Source of the DNA: DATGYC01 sp035298385
GTDB taxonomy: Bacteria > Bacillota > Sulfobacillia > Symbiobacteriales > Symbiobacteriaceae
DNA: 64,000 bases
NCBI GenBank assembly: GCA_035298385.1
Contig: DATGYC010000244.1
Location: 1-64,000, forward strand
Direction of reading: 5' to 3'
Shown here: positions 55,368-63,268 of the stretch, in pieces
Layout: each line of letters opens with the position of its first letter
How positions within the stretch are numbered: position 1 is the stretch's first letter
Notes under the pieces: model-generated
Seen by the model: only the letters and a program-made list of their open reading frames with translations
The model's database searches: none
What the model was told of the DNA's origin: nothing
Position numbers and translations under genes: made by a program

Positions 55368-56744
55368 ATGCTTGCCCCTCTTTTGGTTGGGACGCAGCGG
55401 ATCTGGTCCCCCGATCGTCGGTCGCTACGACGCTCGATTCTGCGTCTGGCCCTGCCCATGGTCGCCGAACAGCTCCTGACCACGCTAGTTGGCATCGTCA
55501 ATATGATGCTGGTCAGCCGCCTGGGTCGAGAGGCGACGGCCGCAGTTGGACTCTCTGGCACGCCGTTCAACCTCTCGATCGCCCTCTTTCTGGGCCTAGG
55601 GATCGGCACCACCGCCCTGATCGCCCGGGCGGCGGGGGCGGGGAAGGAGTCCGAGGTTGAGGCCGTCACCCGCCAGTCCTTCTGGATGGGCTTGGTCGCC
55701 GCCCTCTTGGTCTCCACGCTCTACTGGGCCACTGCCCCGCAGATCATGCACGTGATGGGCGCCGATGCAGCGGTCACCCCGCTCGGTGTCACCTACCTGC
55801 GCTGGTCCGCCCTCGGCTTCCTGCCCATGCAGTGGTCCCAGGTGATGTACGGCGCCCTGCGCGGTCGGGGCGATACGCTGACCCCGCTCAAGATTGGCCT
55901 GGTGGTAAACATCCTAAATGGCCTTCTTTCCTACGCCTTGATCTGGGGCCGGTTCGGCCTGCCCGCCCTCGGGCTAAAGGGGGGCCCGATCGGCGAGGCG
56001 AGCGCCTTTGCAGTGGGCGCCCTCCTCGTAGCGCTCTTTCTCTTCCGGAGTGAGGGGTCGGTCCGCCTCCGTTGGCACACGCTCTTCCAGGTTGACCTCG
56101 GCCTCATCGGCCGGATCCTGAAGGTAGGTCTGCCCACGGCTGGCGAGCGAGTCCTGGGCTCCCTGGGGATGATCTCCTTCACCCGGATGATCGCCTCCCT
56201 GGGTACGGTCGCGATCGCCGCCCACCAGATCACCATGAATGCGGAGTCGATCGCCTACATGCCGGCTCAGGCGCTGGCTGCCGCTGGCACCGCTCTGGTC
56301 GGGATGCGTCTGGGCGCCAAGGAGCCGGACGGCGCCACGCAGGTAGCCAAAGAGACCGTACTCCTGACCGCCCTGACGATGGCCCTCACCGCCTCCTTCT
56401 TCGTTGTGGGCGGCGGGCCGTACATCCGGCTCTATACGGGTGATCTGTTGATGGGCGCCCTGGCGGTCCAGATGCTCCGCATCGCCGCCCTCTCCGAGAT
56501 CCCCATGGGGATCACCTTCGCCCTAAGTGGCACGCTTCGGGGCGCCGGCGATACCATGCCGATGATGCTGGTGACGGCTGCTGGCGTCTGGGTGGTCCGG
56601 CTCTCCGTGGCCGCTCTGCTGATCTTCGGGCTAAAGTGGGGGCTCGCAGGCGCTTGGACAGCGATGATCTTCGACTGGCTCTTCCGGATGGGCTTCGCGG
56701 CCTGGCGTTTCCGGCTGGGCAAATGGCGCACAATCAAGGTGTAA
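55368..56744 (+). CDS. MATE-family multidrug or metabolite exporter
   Basis: The 458-residue protein has about twelve membrane helices in two related halves. The first begins LRLALPMVAEQLLTTLVGIV and holds GLGIGTTALIARAAGAG; the second begins LKVGLPTAGERVLGSLGMIS and holds TALVGMRLGAKEPDGA. The motif pair and size fit the NorM/MATE class of Na+- or H+-driven exporters, mostly of the DinF/NorM type. The substrate is unknown. GGGGGTGAACCG precedes the ATG. It is divergent from greA and closed by a terminator at 56748-56780. Confidence 0.93.
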   Translation: MLAPLLVGTQRIWSPDRRSLRRSILRLALPMVAEQLLTTLVGIVNMMLVSRLGREATAAVGLSGTPFNLSIALFLGLGIGTTALIARAAGAGKESEVEAVTRQSFWMGLVAALLVSTLYWATAPQIMHVMGADAAVTPLGVTYLRWSALGFLPMQWSQVMYGALRGRGDTLTPLKIGLVVNILNGLLSYALIWGRFGLPALGLKGGPIGEASAFAVGALLVALFLFRSEGSVRLRWHTLFQVDLGLIGRILKVGLPTAGERVLGSLGMISFTRMIASLGTVAIAAHQITMNAESIAYMPAQALAAAGTALVGMRLGAKEPDGATQVAKETVLLTALTMALTASFFVVGGGPYIRLYTGDLLMGALAVQMLRIAALSEIPMGITFALSGTLRGAGDTMPMMLVTAAGVWVVRLSVAALLIFGLKWGLAGAWTAMIFDWLFRMGFAAWRFRLGKWRTIKV

Positions 56745-56747
56745 TGC

Positions 56748-56780
56748 AAGACCCTCCCCGATCACCCGGGGAGGGTCTTT
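56748..56780. terminator. Terminator between the MATE gene and the lipoprotein gene
   Basis: AAGACCCTCCCC and GGGGAGGGTCTT pair around an 8-nt loop. The tract serves the converging genes. Confidence 0.85.
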
Positions 56781-56783
56781 GGC

Positions 56784-57281
56784 TTAGGGGCGCACCCACT
56801 TACCGATATAGTAGATGGAATTGCCGTCATAGACGTAGATATCGCCGTCCTTCTCCTTGCCCACGTGCCACGTCTTGCCCTCCTGGGCGCCCGGGATGGT
56901 GATCGGGTAGTCTCCGCTCCCCTTCTGCCACTGCCCCTTGTAGGTCTTCCCGTCCCACTGGCTGTTCCAGACGTAGGTACCGTCAGCGTTCAGCTTCAGG
57001 GTCGAAGCGGTCTGGGCGCCCGAGCCAGTCACCTGGGTAACCGTGTCACCGTTGTCGATCTGGAAGGAGGCGCCGGGGATGCCCAGGCCGTACTCCCCCC
57101 ACGAGAAGCCATAAGGCGACTCCTGGCGTGTCGCCGCTGGCTGACCAGCAGCCTTTTGTGGCGTCGACCCTATCCGGCCTGATCCCTGCGGTTCCGTCGA
57201 CTTCGATGTTACCCCGGCACAGCCACTCAGAACCCCGGCCAGCAGGACGACCGCTAGAAGCCACCTGGACTCTCTCCGCAA
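56784..57281 (-). CDS. Predicted lipoprotein of unknown function
   Basis: The TTG at 57281 follows GGAGGAGTGCACG. The 165-residue product has a lipoprotein signal ending VLSGC, a Ser/Thr/Gln-rich linker and a C-terminal domain with beta-strand-like repeats (STLKLNADGTYVWNSQWDGK, TYKGQWQKGSGDYPITIPG, IYVYDGNSIYYIGKWVRP). This looks like a small beta barrel of lipocalin-like type, but I cannot assign a family. It lies on the minus strand between the MATE and dus genes. Confidence 0.72.
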   Translation of the reverse strand: MRRESRWLLAVVLLAGVLSGCAGVTSKSTEPQGSGRIGSTPQKAAGQPAATRQESPYGFSWGEYGLGIPGASFQIDNGDTVTQVTGSGAQTASTLKLNADGTYVWNSQWDGKTYKGQWQKGSGDYPITIPGAQEGKTWHVGKEKDGDIYVYDGNSIYYIGKWVRP

Positions 57282-57352
57282 CGTGCACTCCTCCAATCGA
57301 TACTCTAACTTTTCATGCCATTACCACAATGATCGTGGTATTTCCTGCCTGC

Positions 57353-57386
57353 AACAAAAACCCTCCCCGAACTTGGGGAGGGTTTT
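57353..57386. terminator. Terminator of dus
   Basis: AAAACCCTCCCC (57357-57368) pairs perfectly with GGGGAGGGTTTT (57375-57386). A T-run follows on the minus strand. Confidence 0.88.
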
Positions 57387-57394
57387 CATATTGA

Positions 57395-58492
57395 CTATCG
57401 GGCGCAACTCTCTTCATCAGCGAATGCGTCGCAGGACTGGGGCGCCTCGGGTCCCTCTTCGGTGGTTACCAGGGCCTCAGGCTCGGTCGCCTTATAGGCC
57501 TCGTACCGCTCCAGGTAGGCCCAGAGGAGCGAGCGCAGCTCATCCGATGTCTCGGCCGTGTTGATCTGGGCCCGGGCCTCAGCGGAGCCCCAGAGGCCCT
57601 TCAGGTACCAGGCCGCATGCTTGCGCATCTCGCGGGTGGCGATATACTCGCCCCGATACTCGATCATCAGGTCGAAGTGGCGCATGGTGGTCTCGATCCG
57701 CTCACGGGCGGCCGGTTCGGGCAGGAGCTCGCCCGTGGCCAGGTAGTGACGGAGGCGCCCGAAGAGCCAGGGGTTGCCCATGGCGCCCCGGCCGATCGCC
57801 AGGCCCCGAACCGCCGTCGTCTTGAGCCGGTGCAGCGCCTGCTCCGGCGTCGTGATATCCCCGTTGCCAATGACGGGAATCGTAATCGCACGGGCGACCG
57901 AGTCGATCACATCCCAGTCAGCATTCCCGCTGTAGTGTTGCTCGCGGGTGCGGCCGTGGATGGTGAGCATCTGGGCGCCCGCCGCCTCCACCCGCTGGCC
58001 CATCTCAATGGCGTTGATGGTGCTGGAATCCCAGCCGATCCGCATCTTGACGGTGACCGGGATGGGGCCTACCTCCCGGATTACCTGACGGACGATCTCT
58101 TCGGCCACGTCCGGCTCCTTCAGGAGCGAGGAGCCACCGCGGCCCTTCGTCACCTTGGGCGCCGGGCAACCCATGTTAATATCGATGAAATCGGGATTCT
58201 CCAGTTCAACCACCTTGGCGGCGGCCTTCGCCATCGTCTCTGGGTCTGCCCCGAAGATCTGGACGGCGGCCGGGCGCTCGCCGGGTAGCAGCTGGATCAT
58301 CTCCTGGGTGCGCTTCGAGTCAAAGAGCAGGGCTTTGTCCGAGACGAACTCGGTCACGACAAAGCCACAGCCCTTCTCCTTGCAGAGCAGACGGAAGGGC
58401 CAGTTGGTGACGCCGGCCATTGGCGCCAGGGAGACGGGGAAGTCGATCGTCAGGCGGCCTACCTGAATAGGGGCAAGCTCAAACAGCGGCAC
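57395..58492 (-). CDS. dus: tRNA-dihydrouridine synthase, DusB-like
   Basis: Dus enzymes reduce uridines in the tRNA D loop with FMN. The GTG at 58492 lies seven bases after AGGAGGT; the GTG at 58501 is too close to the site. The 365-residue product has the FMN-binding PVSLAPMAGVTNWPFR, the catalytic cysteine in INMGCPAPKV, the GRGGSSLLKEP loop, KMRIGW, and TIHGRTREQHYSG and GNGDI of the barrel. The C-terminus extends about 30 residues as an acidic tail (TEEGPEAPQSCDAFADEESC). The tRNA position is not predictable from sequence. Confidence 0.95.
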   Translation of the reverse strand: MPLFELAPIQVGRLTIDFPVSLAPMAGVTNWPFRLLCKEKGCGFVVTEFVSDKALLFDSKRTQEMIQLLPGERPAAVQIFGADPETMAKAAAKVVELENPDFIDINMGCPAPKVTKGRGGSSLLKEPDVAEEIVRQVIREVGPIPVTVKMRIGWDSSTINAIEMGQRVEAAGAQMLTIHGRTREQHYSGNADWDVIDSVARAITIPVIGNGDITTPEQALHRLKTTAVRGLAIGRGAMGNPWLFGRLRHYLATGELLPEPAARERIETTMRHFDLMIEYRGEYIATREMRKHAAWYLKGLWGSAEARAQINTAETSDELRSLLWAYLERYEAYKATEPEALVTTEEGPEAPQSCDAFADEESCAR

Positions 58493-58576
58493 GGCGGCCA
58501 CCTCCTGTCACAGGACTAGCGGGAAGTATTATACCCGGATTCGGTCAACTGGTCCACTTGCAGGCAGGTGACAAAT

Positions 58577-58606
58577 CCCGAGGATATGGCGAGTTTAGCG
58601 CCGCAG
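58577..58606 (+). repeat. Upstream copy of the GAGTTTAGCGCCGCAG repeat
   Basis: The stretch cgaggatatggcgagtttag (from 58577, continuing cgccgcag) matches 59427-59456 inside the following gene with two differences. It lies upstream of the true start at 58709, so the repeat occurs both outside and inside the gene. Confidence 0.65.
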
Positions 58607-58708
58607 AGGCTTGTCACGCCGCAGCGGGAGCAGGAGCCGGTGCCCTCATGTACGAAGTTTTTGAAGGACGAATCTTTGTTCGTAGATACCCCCAGGAGGC
58701 GAACATTT

Positions 58709-59995
58709 GTGCCGATCTCCCTGCGGCAGGCGAACCGGTTTTTGCTTACGCGTCAGCATCTCCTTCAGCCAATTACCGATCCGATTCAGGCAGCGATCGA
58801 TGCCTGTGGCCTGCAGGCACAGATCCCCTCCACCCCCGCCCTCTCCCTGCGGGCACGGGTCTCAGGCTTTACGCGTGCGGACTACGACCGGCTCCTCAAG
58901 CAAGAGAAGCGTCTGGTCCGCACCTGGGCGATGCGCGGCACGGTACATACCCTGCCGACGGAACGGCTGGCCCAATATATCCGGCTACGCCGCAACGGGC
59001 TAGACGGCTATGAGCACTACCTACAGGCTGACTCCGCCCAGCTGGCGGTTGAGGCCGACCTAGTCCTTCGCCTGCTGGCAGAGCGGCCGGCCAGCCGTCA
59101 GGAGCTGGCCCGGATCGCCGTGGAGCGGGGCCTGGTAACACCTGAGCGTGCCGCCCACCTGTTTGGTCCGTGGGGCGGGATTCTGCACTACTTGGGCCGG
59201 TCCGGGCATACGGTTCACCTACCGGATGAGGGTCGAGATGTGCGGTTGGTCCGGATCGAAGAGTGGCTGGGGGCGCCCCTGCCGGCGGAACCGATCGAGG
59301 TACTGGAGGATCGCCTGCTGGCTGACTACCTGGCCGGATACGGTCCGGCCACGGTCCACGACTTCGCCCACTTCCTGACGATCCCGGTCGGACGGGCCCA
59401 GGCGATCTTCGACCGGGCGGCAACCTCCGAGGACACGGCGAGTTTAGCGCCGCAGGAGGTTGCCGCCCGGAGGGCGCCCAACCTGGCTGAGGTTGATTTA
59501 GCGCCGCAGGAGGTTGCCGCCCGGAGGGCGCCCAACCTGGCTGAGGTAGGGATTGCCGCCCGGAGGGCGCCCAACCTGGCTGAGGTAGGGGTTGCCGCCC
59601 GGAGGGCGCCCAAACTGGCTGAGGTAGAACTGGAGGGCTCCAAGCGCAAGCACTACCTCCCCGCCGCCCTCCTGCCAGAGTTGCTCGCCATGACTGGCGA
59701 GGAGGAGGCGCCGGTCCACCTCCTCCCCCGCTTCGACTCCCTCCTGCTTGTCCACCAAGTGAAGGATCGCTTCCTGCGGCCAGAGGACGTCAAGAAGGTC
59801 TTCAAGCCCGCCGCCGTCGTCGATGCGACGGTCCTCGTCGATGGTTGGGTCGTTGGAACCTGGACGACAAAGCCCACGACGAAGGCGTTGCGCTTTCAGT
59901 TCCACCCATTCCGGCGCACTGCAGTCCGCCCGATCAAGGCTGCGGCCGCTCGCCTGGCTGCCTGGTACGGGCTCAAGCTTGAGTGGCACGAGTAG
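58709..59995 (+). CDS. Winged-helix DNA-binding protein (AlkZ-like / HTH_42) with in-frame repeat insertion
   Basis: The GTG at 58709 follows CAGGAGGCG and gives 428 residues starting VPISLRQANRFLLTRQHLL. Family features are the early RxxLL helix, the AMRGTVHTLP strand, AGYGPATVHDFAHFL and the C-terminal LLPRFDSLLLVHQVKDRF with VLVDGWVVGTW. Members include the AlkZ glycosylases that unhook interstrand crosslinks, but the catalytic Q-x-Q/D motif is not certain here. Between about residues 240 and 305 an insertion repeats AARRAPNLAEV four times (59427-59625). It is not part of the family fold. Confidence 0.82.
   Translation: MPISLRQANRFLLTRQHLLQPITDPIQAAIDACGLQAQIPSTPALSLRARVSGFTRADYDRLLKQEKRLVRTWAMRGTVHTLPTERLAQYIRLRRNGLDGYEHYLQADSAQLAVEADLVLRLLAERPASRQELARIAVERGLVTPERAAHLFGPWGGILHYLGRSGHTVHLPDEGRDVRLVRIEEWLGAPLPAEPIEVLEDRLLADYLAGYGPATVHDFAHFLTIPVGRAQAIFDRAATSEDTASLAPQEVAARRAPNLAEVDLAPQEVAARRAPNLAEVGIAARRAPNLAEVGVAARRAPKLAEVELEGSKRKHYLPAALLPELLAMTGEEEAPVHLLPRFDSLLLVHQVKDRFLRPEDVKKVFKPAAVVDATVLVDGWVVGTWTTKPTTKALRFQFHPFRRTAVRPIKAAAARLAAWYGLKLEWHE
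59427..59625 (+). repeat. Four-copy in-frame tandem repeat inside the winged-helix gene
   Basis: The unit TTGCCGCCCGGAGGGCGCCC followed by AACCTGGCTGAGG starts at 59460, 59514, 59553 and 59592, giving spacings of 54, 39 and 39 bp, all multiples of three. The first two units also carry TTTAGCGCCGCAGGAGG. The reading frame stays open through all of them. Confidence 0.9.
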
Positions 59996-60079
59996 CCCCG
60001 CAGGAATCGTGTAGAGAGAAGGGTTCGAGCCGAAACTGTACGAATCTTCAATTGATCAACCGTACGAGGAGGGCTCCAC

Positions 60080-60757
60080 TTGAAGATTCGCTTCCTGGGA
60101 CATTCGGCGACCGAGGTTGTAGGGGAGAAGGTCCGAATCCTGATCGATCCGTTCATCACGGGAAATGCGGTCTGCCCGATCAAGGCCGAAGAGCTCCAGC
60201 CCGATGTGATCATCCTGACCCATGGGCACGGTGACCACGTTGGCGACACCGCCGCCCTGGCGGAACGGACGGGCGCCCTGATCATCTGCGGCTACGACAC
60301 CGGCCTGCAGCTAGAGGCGAAGGGGCTAAAGGTCCACTCCCTCGGCCTGGGCGGCAAGTGGCAGTTCGATTGGGGCATGGTCCGGATGGTCCCGGCCTTC
60401 CACGGCTCCGGCATGGCCACCTGCCATCCAGCAGGCTTTGTGATCCATCTGGATGGCCAGCGATTCTACCATGCGGGCGACACCTGCCTGTACTCAGACA
60501 TGAAGCTGCTCAACGGCGTGATCGAGCAACCCGGCATTGACGTGGCGATGCTCCCGATCGGTGATCGCTACACGATGGGCCCAGAGGATGCCGCCATCGC
60601 CGCCCAGTGGATTGGGGCGAAGACGGTCATCCCGATCCACTACGGCTCCTTCCCCGGGGTGCTGACGGGAACAGCCGAGGCATTCCAAGCACATGTGACG
60701 GCACTGGGCGGGCCAACCGTGCACGTTCTTAAGCCGGGCGAAACGTACGCCCTGTAG
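60080..60757 (+). CDS. UPF0173-type metal-dependent hydrolase (metallo-beta-lactamase fold)
   Basis: The 225-residue product starts at TTG 60080 after GAGGAGGG. It has the metal-binding THGHGDHVGD motif (residues about 47-56), a further histidine in VPAFHGSG, the aspartate in FYHAGDTCLY and the last histidine in VIPIHYGSFPG. This matches the UPF0173 group, related to UlaG lactonases. The substrate is unknown. It lies 84 bp after the winged-helix gene and has no obvious partner. Confidence 0.92.
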   Translation: MKIRFLGHSATEVVGEKVRILIDPFITGNAVCPIKAEELQPDVIILTHGHGDHVGDTAALAERTGALIICGYDTGLQLEAKGLKVHSLGLGGKWQFDWGMVRMVPAFHGSGMATCHPAGFVIHLDGQRFYHAGDTCLYSDMKLLNGVIEQPGIDVAMLPIGDRYTMGPEDAAIAAQWIGAKTVIPIHYGSFPGVLTGTAEAFQAHVTALGGPTVHVLKPGETYAL

Positions 60758-60791
60758 TTAATAGAAACTTCACACAAAGAGGCGTATCGCC

Positions 60792-60842
60792 ATCCCCTCT
60801 ACCAACGTGTTAGGAGTACCAAACACGCGCGGTGGAGGGGAT
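60792..60842 (+). promoter_or_regulatory. Hairpin that occludes the ribosome-binding site of the next gene
   Basis: ATCCCCTCTACC (60792-60803) pairs with GGTGGAGGGGAT (60831-60842) with one wobble, and an inner CGTGTT/AACACG stem (60806-60811 with 60822-60827) stacks on it. The 3' arm contains the GGAGGGG Shine-Dalgarno sequence of the gene starting at 60847, so translation should be blocked unless the stem is opened. Confidence 0.75.
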
Positions 60843-60846
60843 CTTT

Positions 60847-62109
60847 ATGCGCCGACAGCGCTCCTTCTTTCCCTTGCTCCCGACCTATGTACCCTCGTAT
60901 GCCTACCTGGAGGAGTTGCTTCAGGAGATGGCTCGCAAATGCCCAGGATGCACGGAGTGGCCCGCAGATGAGGCCCTGCTTGTCGGTGCCTTGATCCATG
61001 GCCTAGAGACGCAACCTGCAGCCGACACCGCTTGGTTGATCCGTCACTGTGGACTACCGGTACCGCCGACGCTGCGCCACGACAGGTACTCGCTGATCAA
61101 GTACTTCTATTCCCATTGGCACGACCCGGTCATTCGGAATCGGATTCTGACCAAAGCGACGATCATTCGAGGTGTGGAGCGGCTGAAGCGGGAGTTAGTC
61201 GACCTAACACCGGCAAAGGCGAACCAGTTGGTACGTAAGCTAGTTCCCATGAATATGTTTGCAGTCATGCACCAGTTCGGCCTAAAGGAGCAGGCGGAGG
61301 CGCTCCTCTCCATGCTTGACGAAGAAGGGCTCGCCTACTACAGGGTCGACGTCCTGAGGGGGCAGATGGTCTGTTACAAGCTCTGGCGTGAGACGGAGCC
61401 CCAAGCGCTCCCGTTACGCAAGCGGCGGGAACTCATGCAACGAATTCAGCGGCGAAACGTCACGCTTCGGCACCTGCAGCACTCGCTATACCAGTTGAAT
61501 CAGAATCGCAAGGCGTTGGTCCGGATGTCCTGGGAGGCGGAGCGGGGCGCCAGCCAGGCACTTGACGAACTGATCCGCCGGCAGGAGGAACTGCAGTCGA
61601 AGCTAGAGGCTGTCAAACTGGCCCATTCCAATCATCTGGTCTATCTACGCTCCACCCACGCCGAGGCCCTTAGTGGCTTGCGCTCCTACCTGGAAGAGCA
61701 TCGCCGCACCCTGGCAGAGGCGCTCGCGGAACGTAGATGCTGGAGCCAGGCCCAGCCGCTAACCGGCCAGACGGTGGTGGTCATCGGTGATCTCGGCCAC
61801 GCTGAGGCCTACCAGGACGTTATCACCTCCCTTGGCGGGCGCCCGGTCGTCGTGGATGGCCTGGACCGCTTCGGTCGGATTCGCGAAGTAGCACCCGAGG
61901 CAGATGCCGTTATCCTGATCACGGCGGCGATCAAACATTCCGCCGGGGCGTTGCTTACAGCTACTGTGCCAGTCGGGGTTCCTGTTCTGTACTGCCCACG
62001 GGCTGGACGGGCCAGTCTGGACCGGGTCATCCGGTCGGAACTCTTGCCCCTCCTGATCGCCCGCCAAGCAGCCATTAGTGATCAGGGAGGTGCACCAGAT
62101 GCACGCTAA
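60847..62109 (+). CDS. Coiled-coil protein with C-terminal DUF2325-like domain
   Basis: The 420-residue product begins MRRQRSFFPLLPTYVPSYAY. Residues 1-190 show no known motif; residues about 190-295 form a coiled coil (KRRELMQRIQRRNVTLRHLQ onward); residues about 305-410 have a Rossmann-like core (QTVVVIGDLGHAEAYQDVIT, GGRPVVVDG, EADAVILITAAIKHSAGALL) that resembles DUF2325. Its ribosome-binding site is buried in the hairpin at 60792-60842. It overlaps the following gene by 11 bp. The two proteins share length and layout and probably form a complex. Function unknown. Confidence 0.75.
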   Translation: MRRQRSFFPLLPTYVPSYAYLEELLQEMARKCPGCTEWPADEALLVGALIHGLETQPAADTAWLIRHCGLPVPPTLRHDRYSLIKYFYSHWHDPVIRNRILTKATIIRGVERLKRELVDLTPAKANQLVRKLVPMNMFAVMHQFGLKEQAEALLSMLDEEGLAYYRVDVLRGQMVCYKLWRETEPQALPLRKRRELMQRIQRRNVTLRHLQHSLYQLNQNRKALVRMSWEAERGASQALDELIRRQEELQSKLEAVKLAHSNHLVYLRSTHAEALSGLRSYLEEHRRTLAEALAERRCWSQAQPLTGQTVVVIGDLGHAEAYQDVITSLGGRPVVVDGLDRFGRIREVAPEADAVILITAAIKHSAGALLTATVPVGVPVLYCPRAGRASLDRVIRSELLPLLIARQAAISDQGGAPDAR

Positions 62110-63235
62110 CTGGCTCTTCCAAATTCCAAGTCCCTCCCTCACAGAGTCACAGGCGATCATTCAGACGCGGCTTGATGCCGATCCTGACGCCAGAAAGATT
62201 CGTACTGAAGAGGCCGAGGCTTTTATGGTTAGCGCCTATCACCTAGCCTTCGCAGCCCCAAGTACTTTTGCTGCGTTCGCTAGGGCGTTTGGCCTTCGAG
62301 GTCAGACAACGAACAGAGCGTTCCGGCGACAGGCGACATTGATCATCCTAAAGTCTTGGTACAAACCACACACACAAGAACTGCTTACGATGGCTCGTGG
62401 GAATGTGTACATGAAAGGCCTGGGATCGGATAACGAGGTCACCACTAGCCTGCCAATCGAAGACCTGGTCGAGGCCTACTATCAGGGGCACATGGTAGTC
62501 TGGCTCTGTCATCTCTTGCGTCTCTCCGACCGCTCAGATCAGATTCCGGACTTCTTGGCTATGCTGGACGAATATGCCGAATCAAAGTACAACCTCTACC
62601 TGGATGTTGGGCGTCTCATGTTTCGTCGGATTGTGGACGGTGTCGCTCAGCCGACGCCGGAGAGCGCGCAGGGCGCCGATCAGATCACCGCACAACTGCG
62701 CCAAAAGACGAAGGGGGCTGCGCAAGTCAAGCGAGAGGTGGCCCGCCAACGCGAGGCGATTGCGCGTGAAAAGCGTTGGCGGAAGGCAAAGGATCGTACG
62801 CTGTCCGCCTATCTCGAGAGCATCCGCCAAGAGGTGGCTGCGGCGGAGGGGGAATTGATTGCGACCCTGCACCAGAATGAGGCAGAAGTGACCGCTCTGC
62901 AGGCCGAACACCAGGCACAACTGGATCACGTGGCAGCGGAGATCGCCAGGGTCGAGGCCGCCTTCGCCGAGTCGGTTAGGGCCCAGACCAGCGCCTTGCC
63001 GTTGGCAGGGCTCCGAATCGCCCTGCAAGGGGAGTGGGGAGCGGCAGAGCAACTCCTGATCGAAAGTGCCGGTGGGCAGATCGTGGCGGCGCGGCCGGAC
63101 CTAACGCTCTGCCTGGGCGCCCCGGGACCCGATATGCCAGCCCGGTTCTGTACAACGGCGTTCGGACCAGTCGGCCTCGAGCGGCTCCTGCATCGAAAGG
63201 TGCTTCCGCAGATCACCCAGTTCCGGCCCACCTAA
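62099..63235 (+). CDS. Second coiled-coil protein of the pair
   Basis: The ATG at 62099 follows GGGAGGTGCACCAG and lies inside the end of the preceding gene. The 378-residue product begins MHANWLFQIPSPSLTESQAI. It repeats the layout of its neighbour: a helical N-terminal part, a coiled coil at about residues 205-295 (AQVKREVARQREAIAREKRW and on), and a short C-terminal domain (LAGLRIALQGEWGAAEQLLI, SAGGQIVAARPDLTLCLGAP) in the style of a reduced DUF2325 fold. The function is unknown; it is translationally coupled to the preceding gene. Confidence 0.72.
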   Translation: MHANWLFQIPSPSLTESQAIIQTRLDADPDARKIRTEEAEAFMVSAYHLAFAAPSTFAAFARAFGLRGQTTNRAFRRQATLIILKSWYKPHTQELLTMARGNVYMKGLGSDNEVTTSLPIEDLVEAYYQGHMVVWLCHLLRLSDRSDQIPDFLAMLDEYAESKYNLYLDVGRLMFRRIVDGVAQPTPESAQGADQITAQLRQKTKGAAQVKREVARQREAIAREKRWRKAKDRTLSAYLESIRQEVAAAEGELIATLHQNEAEVTALQAEHQAQLDHVAAEIARVEAAFAESVRAQTSALPLAGLRIALQGEWGAAEQLLIESAGGQIVAARPDLTLCLGAPGPDMPARFCTTAFGPVGLERLLHRKVLPQITQFRPT

Positions 63236-63238
63236 AAA

Positions 63239-63266
63239 CAGAGGCCCCCCAGCTGGGGGGCCTCTG
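63239..63266. terminator. Bidirectional terminator between the coiled-coil pair and the desaturase
   Basis: CAGAGGCCCCCC (63239-63250) pairs perfectly with GGGGGGCCTCTG (63255-63266) around AGCT. On the minus strand TTTTTAGG follows; on the plus strand CCTTAG. Confidence 0.85.
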
Positions 63267-63268
63267 CC

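Noticed and set aside
58568..58708. N-terminal extension of the winged-helix protein
   Set aside because: It is the intergenic repeat read in frame; the GTG at 58709 has a good ribosome-binding site and the family N-terminus.
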